The position numbers were made by a program, and so were the translations under genes. The notes under the pieces were generated by a model. It worked only from the letters and a program-made list of their open reading frames with translations, was not told the origin of the DNA and made no database searches. Positions 1 to 6,079 of a DNA stretch of 15,895 nt are shown here, piece after piece (position 1 is the first letter of the stretch; each line of letters starts with the position of its first letter). Source of the stretch: Candidatus Cloacimonadota bacterium (lineage in GTDB: Bacteria > Cloacimonadota > Cloacimonadia > Cloacimonadales > TCS61); contig DAOWES010000066.1 in assembly GCA_030638385.1 (NCBI GenBank), forward strand, positions 1 through 15,895. The letters are read 5' to 3'.

Positions 1-149
1 AGGATATTGCAAGATAACAAGTTATAGAATCCTTCGTCTCCGCTCAGGATGACAAGTTTCTCTTTCTTAGGAGTTCATCAGAAATAAAGCATGCAAAAGG
101 ATTAGCCCACGATTGCCCATCGAACAACAGAAAAATCATGAGCTAATCT
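1..149. other. Intergenic spacer with degenerate repeat
   Basis: No gene is visible here. Positions 29-55 carry an ATCCT...AGGAT short hairpin followed by GACAAG. This resembles the 'ATCCTTCG...CTCAGGATGACA' intergenic element that recurs in many bacterial genomes. The nonamer TGAGCTAAT occurs at 139-147 and again at 163-171, the second copy inside the hairpin that follows the last gene of the cluster. I see no start codon with a ribosome binding site on either strand. Confidence 0.4.
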
Positions 150-173
150 AAATTACTCAACGTGAGCTAATTT
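150..173 (-). terminator. Hairpin abutting the end of the ORP-like cluster
   Basis: On the minus strand the RNA reads AAATTA-G-CTCA, a CGT loop, then TGAG-TAATTT. This is a 10-bp stem with one bulged G, beginning on the base directly after the TAA stop of the last cluster gene (174-176). On the plus strand the same stem runs into TTTTT (171-175), so it may act better against plus-strand transcripts. On the minus strand the trailing U run is only three bases. I read it as a weak or bidirectional terminator of the cluster. Confidence 0.4.
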
Positions 174-512
174 TTAAAACTCTTTCAACTCACCATTTTT
201 GTAAGCATCATAAGCTTCTTTCACGCTCATTCCGCCAGCACCAACAAAAACCTTGGTTCCTATTTGCTTCACAACTGTTGCTGCATTTCCTCCAGGTCCG
301 TTTCCGGTAATAAGGACATCGATATTATATTCAGACATTTTCTGTGCAGTTTTAGGACCGGCTCCATGCGCTTCGTTGGCAATTGCTCTATTATCATAGA
401 TTTCAATACTTTCTGTTTCTTCATCAAAAATAAAGAAAAATTCTGTTCTACCAAATCTAGGATCCATTTGAGAATCCCATTCTGTTCCTTTTGCTGTAAA
501 TAAAATTTTCAT
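174..512 (-). CDS. NifX/NifB-C-like Fe-Mo cofactor-family protein (protein B)
   Basis: This is a 112-residue single-domain member of the dinitrogenase iron-molybdenum cofactor family (NifX, NafY, NifB C-terminus, MTH1175, ORP). The family binds or carries metal-sulfur clusters in the cytoplasm. Visible signatures are the N-terminal TAKG...DPRFGR segment (residues 7-22), the central HGAGPKTAQKM stretch and the glycine-rich ITGNGPGGNAA loop. The protein has no cysteine at all, so any cluster would have to be held non-covalently or by other side chains. An AAGGAG ribosome binding site (519-524) lies 6 nt before the ATG. It is the last gene of the cluster, separated from the preceding ATPase gene by 155 bp of repeat-like sequence, and could be expressed partly on its own. 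Family assignment is secure. The role as the ORP-type cluster carrier is inference from the neighbours. Confidence 0.88.
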   Translation of the reverse strand: MKILFTAKGTEWDSQMDPRFGRTEFFFIFDEETESIEIYDNRAIANEAHGAGPKTAQKMSEYNIDVLITGNGPGGNAATVVKQIGTKVFVGAGGMSVKEAYDAYKNGELKEF

Positions 513-667
513 CTTATTCTCCTTCTTTTATATTTTTTTGTTTTAATACAAATTTCATACACTAAATATTCTCATCCTGCCGTTTAAGTTCTAAGAATCC
601 TTTCAAAAATCTAAACTTTGATTTTCAATTATTATCCTTCCCCGATAGATCGAAGCTCAACATGACC
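513..667. repeat. Spacer made of degenerate intergenic repeats
   Basis: This is the only long gap inside the otherwise tight downstream half of the ORP-like cluster. On the minus strand it begins GTCATGTTGAGCTTCGATC just after the ATPase stop codon, and at 570-605 it contains a CATCCTG...AGAATCC segment. Both look like decayed copies of the 'GTCAT-CCTGAGC-GAAG-GATCT' class of dispersed intergenic elements. I see no convincing -35/-10 pair and no strong hairpin, so I cannot tell whether the last gene has its own promoter. Confidence 0.3.
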
Positions 668-1540
668 TTAAGCTAATTCCTTAATTATTTCCCAACTATT
701 CTTCAGAATCTCACCAATTCCATCAGGATCAAATTCAACAATTGTTTTTCCCATTGTCATTGCTTTTGTAAAATTCTCATCATAAGGAATTTCTGCTATT
801 AACTGAATATCTTCAGCTTCCAAAAAGCGGTGAATCTCTTTAACTTTATCAAAATTGATATCTGCTTTATTAATGATACATCCGGCTTTGATACCGAATT
901 TTTTCACAAGTTCATAAACTCTTTTCACATCATGAATACCGGATACTGAAGGTTCGGTAACCAACACAACCAAATTTGCTCCGGAAAGAGATGAGACCAC
1001 AGGACAACCAATACCGGGCGAACCATCAACCAAGACAAAATCTTTACCTAATTTATCAGCTAAAGCTTTTGCTTCGTTTTTCACTTTCGCCACTAATTTC
1101 CCGGAATTTTCGGCACCAATTCCAAGACGCGCATGCACCATTTGTGTATCTGTTTTCACATCAGAGATTATCCAATCTCCCACATTTTGTTCACTCATAC
1201 TAATTGCTTGAGTAGGACAAACAAGAGCGCAATATCCGCAACCTTCACAATCTAATGGTTGAATTTTATAGTTAGCATTTATTACCGGAATTGCTTCCCA
1301 GCGACATATCTCGGCACATTTCCCACATTTAATACACTTGCCTTGAGCTATCTTAGCTAATACACCGCTAAAAAAAGCTTCTCTCTTTTCATTAATCGGT
1401 TTCATCAAGAGATGCATATCTGCCGCATCGACATCACAATCTGCCACAATTACATCATTGCCACCCAAATATGCCAAAGAGGCAGTAACAGAAGTTTTTC
1501 CTGTTCCACCTTTACCGGAAATTACTACGATCTCTTTCAT
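668..1540 (-). CDS. MinD-superfamily ATPase with inserted 2x[4Fe-4S] ferredoxin domain (second)
   Basis: A 290-residue P-loop ATPase of the MinD/Mrp superfamily, usually annotated as '(4Fe-4S)-binding protein' or 'cobyrinic acid a,c-diamide synthase'. It has a deviant Walker A motif GKGGTGKT at residues 9-16 and a VDGSPG switch/Walker B-like motif near 171-176. Between them is a bacterial ferredoxin insertion with cysteines 69, 72, 75, 79 and 98, 101, 104, 108, enough for two cubane clusters. In the Desulfovibrio ORP complex such proteins partner with the NifX-type ORP. Here it probably uses ATP hydrolysis to load or transfer an iron- or molybdenum-containing cluster. Its ATG overlaps the stop of the upstream paralogue as ATGA, and an AGGAGG site (1548-1553) lies 7 nt before it. 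Membership is certain; the exact cargo is unknown. Confidence 0.9.
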   Translation of the reverse strand: MKEIVVISGKGGTGKTSVTASLAYLGGNDVIVADCDVDAADMHLLMKPINEKREAFFSGVLAKIAQGKCIKCGKCAEICRWEAIPVINANYKIQPLDCEGCGYCALVCPTQAISMSEQNVGDWIISDVKTDTQMVHARLGIGAENSGKLVAKVKNEAKALADKLGKDFVLVDGSPGIGCPVVSSLSGANLVVLVTEPSVSGIHDVKRVYELVKKFGIKAGCIINKADINFDKVKEIHRFLEAEDIQLIAEIPYDENFTKAMTMGKTIVEFDPDGIGEILKNSWEIIKELA

Positions 1541-2400
1541 ACAATTTCCTCCTGATAGGTTGCGATAAATTCAGCTACTTTTTCTAATTCCACCTTTACT
1601 TCCGGTAGCTCTTTATAAAGCAATTTTCCCACTGAATACAGTTCGGCAATTTTTCGGCTATTCGGAATCTTGGCAATTATGGGAATATCATTTTCAAGAC
1701 AATATCCTTCCACCTTTACATCTCCAATTCCAAAACGATTAATCACCACTCCGTGTGGTTTTTTAAGTTCTTTCATCGTCTCCACAGCTAATTTCAAGTC
1801 GTGTAAGCCAAATGGCGTAGGCTCTGTTACCAAGAGAACGAGATCAGCATCTTTGGTAGCTTCAATCACCGGACATGATGTCCCCGGAGGTGAATCAAAA
1901 AGCTTGATTGCTGTTTGAGCAAATTTTTCATCCACATATCTAATTGTTTGCCCGATTAATGGAACAGCTTGTTCTTCTCCAATAATCAATTTACTTTCGA
2001 TAAAATCAAGATTTGGAAGTCTAAAATGTTTCAGCTCACCCATTTTTTTAGGAATCATAGGCAAAGAATTTTCGGGACAAAGCTCGCTGCAAGCATAACA
2101 TCCATGACATAATTCCGGGAAAACCAATATCATCTCAGCAAGTTTCATCACAGCATTAAAATTGCATACTTGCTGACATTTCCCGCATAAAGTACAATCT
2201 GTTTTATCCCAACTTGGAATCATTTTAAATTTATCTTCCCGATGGATCATCTCGCCATTTAAAAATAAGCCTGAGTTTGGTTCTTCCACATCCAAATCAG
2301 CTAAAACAACTGCTTGATTTTCGGCCAAATAGGTCGCTAAATTTGTAGATAATGTAGTTTTCCCTGTTCCACCTTTTCCACTGGCAATAGCTATTTTCAT
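1537..2400 (-). CDS. MinD-superfamily ATPase with inserted 2x[4Fe-4S] ferredoxin domain (first)
   Basis: A 287-residue paralogue of the gene that follows it. Walker A GKGGTGKTT is at residues 8-16, and FDSPPGTSCPV at about 168-178 forms the switch region. The ferredoxin cysteines sit at residues 69, 72, 75, 79 and 98, 101, 104, 108, the same numbering as in the second copy, so the two derive from one duplication with no length change over the first 108 residues. After the first CxxCxxCxxxC the usual proline is replaced by Asn80, while the second motif keeps its proline. GAGGAA lies 5 nt before the ATG. The gene starts 10 bp after the NifX-like gene and shares 4 bp with the next ATPase, so the two ATPases are almost certainly translationally coupled and may form a heterodimer. 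The function in cluster assembly is inferred from the conserved neighbourhood. Confidence 0.9.
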   Translation of the reverse strand: MKIAIASGKGGTGKTTLSTNLATYLAENQAVVLADLDVEEPNSGLFLNGEMIHREDKFKMIPSWDKTDCTLCGKCQQVCNFNAVMKLAEMILVFPELCHGCYACSELCPENSLPMIPKKMGELKHFRLPNLDFIESKLIIGEEQAVPLIGQTIRYVDEKFAQTAIKLFDSPPGTSCPVIEATKDADLVLLVTEPTPFGLHDLKLAVETMKELKKPHGVVINRFGIGDVKVEGYCLENDIPIIAKIPNSRKIAELYSVGKLLYKELPEVKVELEKVAEFIATYQEEIV

Positions 2401-2410
2401 ATTTTCCTCA

Positions 2411-2749
2411 TTAATGATCGCAAAGATTATTACCGGATTCCAATTTATTTTCTAAGTATGTTTTCACCAAATCTTTCAAAGAAATACTGGAAACTCCGAT
2501 AAATACTTCAATCTCATTCTCTGCGAAAAGGTTCTGAGCTCTTGAGCCCATTCCACCGGCAATAATTGTGGAACATCCAAGTTCGCGCAAAAATGCCGGA
2601 TGAGAACCCGGTTCGTGGGGTGGTGGTGTAATTAATTCATCTTTGATAATTTCATTATTTTCAACTTGGTAAATTGCAAATTTTTCACAGTGTCCAAAAT
2701 GTGAACTTAATTTCCCGTTTGTGGTAGGAATTGCTATTTTTTTAATCAT
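2411..2749 (-). CDS. NifX/ORP-like Fe-Mo cofactor-family protein (protein A)
   Basis: A 112-residue member of the dinitrogenase iron-molybdenum cofactor family. Unlike protein B at the end of the cluster it is rich in possible metal ligands: SSHFGHC at residues 15-21, TPPPHEPGSHP at 41-51, Cys59, and a Cys-Asp-His C-terminus. The IIAGGMGSRAQNLF segment (62-75) is the typical family loop. An AAGGA site lies 8 nt before the ATG. The start overlaps the end of the small upstream gene by 8 bp, and the ATPase gene follows after 10 bp, so all three are co-expressed. In Desulfovibrio the ORP protein of this family binds a Mo-Cu sulfide cluster. Whether A or B is the counterpart here cannot be decided by eye. 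Family call secure, cargo uncertain. Confidence 0.88.
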   Translation of the reverse strand: MIKKIAIPTTNGKLSSHFGHCEKFAIYQVENNEIIKDELITPPPHEPGSHPAFLRELGCSTIIAGGMGSRAQNLFAENEIEVFIGVSSISLKDLVKTYLENKLESGNNLCDH

Positions 2750-3008
2750 TTTTTTTATCCTTATTTTTATTTTCTATTATTTTATATTCAGCATCTATGA
2801 CTTTTTTATCTGAAGTATCTTCGATTTGCTTGGGATGAATAAAATTATTAACCAGTTTTTTCAGCTTACTATCATCACTAGTAAGATCCTTTACTATTGT
2901 TCCGGCAACTAAAGAAATTATTGTCCCAAAAATTGAATTTCGTGTACGACTTCCTCTATCTCGTTTATTTCGGTATTTATATCCACCAAAATGATTACCA
3001 TTATTCAT
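2742..3008 (-). CDS. Small basic protein of the ORP-like cluster, function unknown
   Basis: An 88-residue protein I do not recognise. A longer reading from a GTG at 3015-3017 adds three residues, but that GTG overlaps the ribosome binding site itself (AAGGAGG, 3017-3023). The ATG at 3006-3008 is spaced 8 nt from it and is the better start. The protein opens with a glycine/asparagine- and Arg/Lys-rich stretch, has one hydrophobic segment of about 15 residues (SIFGTIISLVAG and neighbours, about 25-40), and ends in a highly charged Lys/Glu/Asp tail. It could be peripherally membrane-attached or a partner subunit. It overlaps the NifX-like gene by 8 bp, so it is translated with it. Confidence 0.75.
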   Translation of the reverse strand: MNNGNHFGGYKYRNKRDRGSRTRNSIFGTIISLVAGTIVKDLTSDDSKLKKLVNNFIHPKQIEDTSDKKVIDAEYKIIENKNKDKKND

Positions 3009-3025
3009 TCTATTCACCTCCTTTT
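3009..3025 (-). promoter_or_regulatory. Ribosome binding site that fixes the start of the 88-residue protein
   Basis: Minus-strand AAAAGGAGG occupies 3017-3025 and is followed by TGAATAGA and then ATG. The near-perfect anti-SD match sits 8 nt from the ATG at 3008 and has no spacing at all from the upstream GTG. The ATG is therefore the start. Confidence 0.75.
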
Positions 3026-3069
3026 CAAAATTAGGCAGATGAAGATTTTTATCACCTACCTAAGAAGAA

Positions 3070-3420
3070 TTATTTATCTTCGTTTTTAAGATCTGTCAGA
3101 CGATTTCCCATTGCCTTAATTTCATTTTTCAAAGCGACAATCTCATTCTCAAGATATTTAGCTTCATCTTTTGCTGAGTATTGGGAATCAGAGTAATTTA
3201 CAAATCCACGATTGCTAAATCCACGATTGCAACCAAATCCTCTTCTATTTGCTCTTCCACATCCTTCAGCAGAAGCTCGACCATAACCACGGTTAAATCC
3301 TCCGCCACCTTGCGAAGCATCTTTAGTAAATCCGGTGGTTTCATTGCCGTTGCAATTTCCTAATCCTCTTCCAGTCATTGGGCCCATTCCATTTGGGCCA
3401 GTTTTGTCACCTCTTGGCAT
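3070..3420 (-). CDS. DUF5320-type Gly/Cys-rich protein with C-terminal coiled coil
   Basis: A 116-residue protein with the family's fixed N-terminus: MPRGDKTGP, then GMGPMTGRG and an Asn-Cys at 22-23. Residues 35-73 are low complexity (Gly, Arg, Asn, Phe, Ala) with cysteines 54 and 64. Residues 84-114 are a heptad-like charged helix suited to a coiled coil. Such proteins are regular neighbours of NifX-like and MinD-ferredoxin genes in anaerobes, but their biochemical role is not established. An internal CNRGF-SNRGF duplication comes from a 15-bp tandem repeat at 3202-3231. AGGAGG (3426-3431) lies 5 nt before the ATG. The 113-bp gap before it holds an unusual G-rich/C-rich inverted repeat. Confidence 0.82.
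   Translation of the reverse strand: MPRGDKTGPNGMGPMTGRGLGNCNGNETTGFTKDASQGGGGFNRGYGRASAEGCGRANRRGFGCNRGFSNRGFVNYSDSQYSAKDEAKYLENEIVALKNEIKAMGNRLTDLKNEDK
3202..3231. repeat. 15-bp tandem duplication inside the DUF5320 gene
   Basis: AAATCCACGATTGC(T/A) is present twice head to tail with one mismatch. The unit length is a multiple of three, so the duplication adds five residues (SNRGF) to the Gly/Arg-rich region without breaking the frame. It looks recent. Confidence 0.8.
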
Positions 3421-3442
3421 AATTACCTCCTTTCTGTTTTGG

Positions 3443-3522
3443 GGTGTTGGGGTTTTGGGTTCTCGGTTTTAGGTTTTAGTTTTTTTCTCTCACCCATTAC
3501 CTTGCACCAAATACCCAGCACC
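3443..3522. repeat. Imperfect inverted repeat with G-runs between mrp and the DUF5320 gene
   Basis: Plus-strand GGTGTTGGGGTTTTGGGT (3443-3460) and the reverse complement of 3505-3522 (GGTGCTGGGTATTTGGTG) agree at 13 of 18 positions, with a 44-nt loop between the arms. In the mRNA this would give an imperfect stem between the mrp stop codon and the next ribosome binding site. The plus strand, which is the template strand here, has G runs at 3441-3444, 3449-3452 and 3457-3459 plus later GG pairs, so a quadruplex is conceivable. It could act in mRNA processing, in attenuation, or be a decayed dispersed repeat. Confidence 0.5.
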
Positions 3523-3533
3523 TACTCCACCTA

Positions 3534-4361
3534 CTACTTCTCTTCTGTTTTATTAATTACAGCTTTCACTATTTTATCAAATTCTTGAGCAGGTACACTA
3601 TCTGCATAATCTGCTACAAAAGATTTCCCACTATCACCGGAAACCACAATATTTGGATCAATTGGAATTCTACCTAAAATATCCAAACCGAAATCATTAG
3701 CAGCTTTTTCAGCTCCATTTCCTTTGAAAATTTCATGACGTTCACCACAATTTGGGCAAATGAACCCACTCATATTTTCCACAAGTCCTAAAATTGGAAC
3801 ATTCATTTGTTGTGAAAATTTGATCGTTTTACGTGCATCTAAAAACGCCACATCTTGTGGTGTAGAAACAATTACAGAACCTGAAATATTTTTTAATAGT
3901 TGTATTGCCGAAAGTGGTTCATCACCGGTTCCCGGAGGATTATCGACAATAAGATAATCTAATTCCGGCCACTCGATATCTTGTAAAAATTGTTTGATAA
4001 CACCCATTTTTAGCGGACCTCTCCATACAATGGGTTTATCCGGATCCGGCATTAGGGTTGCAATTGATAGTGCATAAAGATTCTCATGAACTCTAATTGG
4101 ATGTGGACGATCTTTTTCAGATGCTACCATCAGTGTTTGTCCTTCGATTCCTAACATTTTGGCAATAGATGGTCCGTGAATATCCACATCTAACATCCCG
4201 ACTTTGAAGCCTTGTAAAGCCAAACCATGTGCTAAATTTACGGAGATAGTACTTTTGCCAACTCCACCCTTACCACTTAATACAACTATTTTGTGTTTAA
4301 TTCGATCCAAATTTTCTTGTATCAATTTTTCTTGCCGAATTTTTTCTGCTGCGCTTTCCAT
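3534..4361 (-). CDS. Mrp/NBP35-family iron-sulfur carrier ATPase
   Basis: A 275-residue cytoplasmic P-loop ATPase of the Mrp/ApbC/NBP35 family, which binds a bridging [4Fe-4S] cluster as a homodimer and passes it to apoproteins. The deviant Walker A GKGGVGKS is at residues 30-37, DVDIHGPS at 58-65 is the switch I/A' region, IVDNPPGTGDE at 138-148 is the Walker B/switch II segment, and ICPNCG holds the cluster cysteines 202 and 205. The short N-terminus lacks the DUF59 domain of E. coli-type Mrp, as is usual in anaerobes. AGAGG lies 7 nt before the ATG. The gene follows the DUF134 regulator by 23 bp. Desulfovibrio ORP operons contain an equivalent gene, so it probably serves the same complex, though a general Fe-S role is not excluded. 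Confidence 0.93.
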   Translation of the reverse strand: MESAAEKIRQEKLIQENLDRIKHKIVVLSGKGGVGKSTISVNLAHGLALQGFKVGMLDVDIHGPSIAKMLGIEGQTLMVASEKDRPHPIRVHENLYALSIATLMPDPDKPIVWRGPLKMGVIKQFLQDIEWPELDYLIVDNPPGTGDEPLSAIQLLKNISGSVIVSTPQDVAFLDARKTIKFSQQMNVPILGLVENMSGFICPNCGERHEIFKGNGAEKAANDFGLDILGRIPIDPNIVVSGDSGKSFVADYADSVPAQEFDKIVKAVINKTEEK

Positions 4362-4384
4362 TTGCTTACCTCTTTATATTTTTT

Positions 4385-4831
4385 TTACTTATTTCTTCGA
4401 TTTCTACAACATTTTCCATGTCCAAAACTTCCTGCCAAATCTATCAAATTTGAGGAATTGCAACAAGGGCACTTAGTAATATCTGTTTGAAAAGTCATAT
4501 TAAACATATGCCCACAATCTGAACATTTTATAAGATTCCCTTTAAAATGAATATTCCCTCCCTCGATGGTAAGCATCTTACCGGTAATCATAAACTCTGC
4601 TAATTTCTTGCGAGATTTTTCGATAAGGCGTGTAAATGTTGAACGGGATATTTCCATCTCTTCAGCCGCTTCAGCATGCTCCATTCCCACAAAATCAGCA
4701 AGTCGGATTGCTTCAAATTCATCCAATGACATATTGATCTTTTCTAATCTATTTGCCGGAATACCCAAAGGTTTAAATCCACAATAAAGTGGTGGTTGTT
4801 TAACTATTCTATTCTTTTTTGGTCTTGGCAT
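4385..4831 (-). CDS. DUF134-family DNA-binding protein with zinc ribbon
   Basis: A 148-residue protein starting MPRPKKNR and carrying the hallmark LEKINMSLDEFEAIRLAD block (residues 29-46). Next comes a sigma-70 region-4-like helix-turn-helix (about 47-80, including AEAAEEMEISRSTFTRLIEKSR). The C-terminal half has a zinc ribbon with cysteines 103/106 and 121/124, and another CC at 141-142. It is probably the transcription regulator of the downstream cluster, of which it is the first gene. GAGGTAATT precedes the ATG, and a palindromic promoter lies 30-60 bp upstream, suggesting autoregulation, possibly sensing metal or redox state through the cysteines. Family call is firm; regulatory target and signal are inferred. 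Confidence 0.88.
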   Translation of the reverse strand: MPRPKKNRIVKQPPLYCGFKPLGIPANRLEKINMSLDEFEAIRLADFVGMEHAEAAEEMEISRSTFTRLIEKSRKKLAEFMITGKMLTIEGGNIHFKGNLIKCSDCGHMFNMTFQTDITKCPCCNSSNLIDLAGSFGHGKCCRNRRNK

Positions 4832-4861
4832 AATTACCTCTTTTTCTTATTTCACACAGAC

Positions 4862-4890
4862 AAGATAATGCACATAGGTGCATAATGCAA
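4862..4890 (-). promoter_or_regulatory. Candidate promoter of the DUF134-mrp-nifX cluster with operator in the spacer
   Basis: Minus-strand TTGCAT (4885-4890) and TATCTT (4862-4867) are separated by exactly 17 bp. They match the sigma-70 consensus 3/6 and 4/6. The spacer holds the perfect 6+4+6 palindrome ATGCAC-ATAG-GTGCAT (4868-4883). The octamer ATAATGCA also recurs directly at 4865-4872 and 4882-4889, 17 bp apart. The -10 box lies about 30 bp before the ATG of the first gene. Palindrome position and gene order fit binding by the DUF134 protein itself. The promoter match is only moderate. Confidence 0.45.
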
Positions 4891-5231
4891 GTTTTTTTAT
4901 GTTTTTTTTATTATTAATCTTTTTGAATTGTGGTAGTATAATAGAAGATAAGTTGAGAAAAAAAATGGATACATATTATTTATAAAATCGTAATTTATTA
5001 TTATCGTTTAAGTTACACTTTCAACAGCAACAACAAATCAACTGTATAAAAGAAAGTCTATTCCTTTAAATTAAAGGTAAATGGTTAAAAAAAAAAGCAG
5101 TGAGTAAATGTATGTTTTACTAAATTAAGCACCTGCAAAAAGCTCAATTTATTTTAAAAATTAGGTTTTTCAGTTCCACGCGAGAATGACAATAAGCTTA
5201 AACTGCAGAAATGCTAACTTACTGATATATA
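4891..5231. other. AT-rich spacer without a supported gene
   Basis: About 340 bp of very AT-rich DNA between the cluster promoter and the membrane-protein gene. It contains a perfect 15-bp palindrome CCTTTAA-A-TTAAAGG (5063-5077), a weaker AGTAAA/TTTACT inverted repeat (5103-5121), and a TTCCACGCGAGAATGACAA segment (5175-5193) resembling a degraded dispersed repeat. TGATATATATCA (5223-5234) is a 12-bp palindrome overlapping the stop of the membrane protein. No short frame has both a start and a ribosome binding site. Confidence 0.4.
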
Positions 5232-5861
5232 TCATATTTTTAAATTAGGGTTATCTTTAATGAATAATCCGATTAATCTGCTCAAATAAGATTTCTGATT
5301 ACCTTTCATAAAAGCATAACCTGCTACTGCAGAGATTAATGCACCTATAGCATCAACTATTAAATCCCACATTGTATCAATTAAACCGGATTTTTGCATA
5401 TTCATACCCAAAACCTGGTCTATACTAAATTCTAATATTTCCCATATTGCCCCTATTGAAAGAGCAAAACAAAAGGCAAATATTGCAATCCATATAGGTT
5501 TTGCACTGATTTTATTAGTCTTACTAAGAGTAAACATAATGATGAATCCAATACAGCCAAAAGCAATGGCCGAAATTGCATGAAGCATGATATCCCACCA
5601 CCAAAACAGATTATAAAATTTTGTTATTTCTCCTAGAAATAGACTTGAAAATACAAATAAGATAATTGCAAACTCAAAATCTAATGGTATATTTATATGA
5701 TATTTATTTTCTATCCAGAAAGGTAGATAAGTTAACATTAAAGTCAAAGATGATATCAACACTGTAATCCAACTATACCTAACCAGGGATAGTATTATAG
5801 CCACAACCAAAATAATTCTCAGTAGATCCTCTAATATCCGAATACCTGTTTTTGATTCCAT
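5232..5861 (-). CDS. Six-helix membrane protein, DUF2238/YjdF type
   Basis: A 209-residue inner-membrane protein with about six hydrophobic helices (roughly 13-27, 31-49, 62-78, 90-110, 122-140, 165-183). The conserved-looking polar motifs are WWWD with a nearby His (87-94), WEILEF (140-145) and NMQKSGLIDTMWDLIVD (154-170). This pattern of WD-xxxH, WE and DT-x-DL-xxD is what I associate with the DUF2238/YjdF membrane family, which has no established reaction. The C-terminus is a basic cytoplasmic-looking tail. GAGG lies about 7 nt before the ATG. It stands alone between two non-coding gaps, so it is likely a separate transcription unit, and nothing nearby suggests its job. Confidence 0.7.
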   Translation of the reverse strand: MESKTGIRILEDLLRIILVVAIILSLVRYSWITVLISSLTLMLTYLPFWIENKYHINIPLDFEFAIILFVFSSLFLGEITKFYNLFWWWDIMLHAISAIAFGCIGFIIMFTLSKTNKISAKPIWIAIFAFCFALSIGAIWEILEFSIDQVLGMNMQKSGLIDTMWDLIVDAIGALISAVAGYAFMKGNQKSYLSRLIGLFIKDNPNLKI

Positions 5862-5906
5862 AATTATTCCTCAAAGCTAACTATTCCAAATCCTTCAGCT
5901 CGTTTT

Positions 5907-6065
5907 TCAAATTCCATCAAATAAAATAAGACCACGCAATTTCTTCATCTCTCTGACAAATCTTTCATATCTTCTCTTTGGAAAAGTCTCAATTATTACA
6001 CATTCATCGTTTATAATTTCTACTTTTCTAAATCGATTCTTCGTTAGAATAACAAGAAAAATGTT
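5907..6065 (-). pseudogene. Short open-frame remnant between phosphatase and membrane protein
   Basis: A 52-codon open frame with no ATG, GTG or TTG start. Its C-terminal part looks protein-like (KVEIINDECVIIETFPKRRY, then ERFVREMKKLRGLILFDGI), while its N-terminal codons run through a degraded repeat (GTTATTCTAACGAAGAATC on the minus strand). The likely reading is the tail of a small gene whose start was lost or replaced by repeat sequence, or a chance frame. I do not recognise the family. Confidence 0.25.
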
Positions 6066-6079
6066 TCAGGATAAGCCAC

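Noticed and set aside
976..1203. Plus-strand open frame inside the second MinD-ferredoxin ATPase gene
   Set aside because: Antisense shadow of a clearly conserved gene, with low-complexity translation and no ribosome binding site. The same applies to the other plus-strand frames in this cluster.
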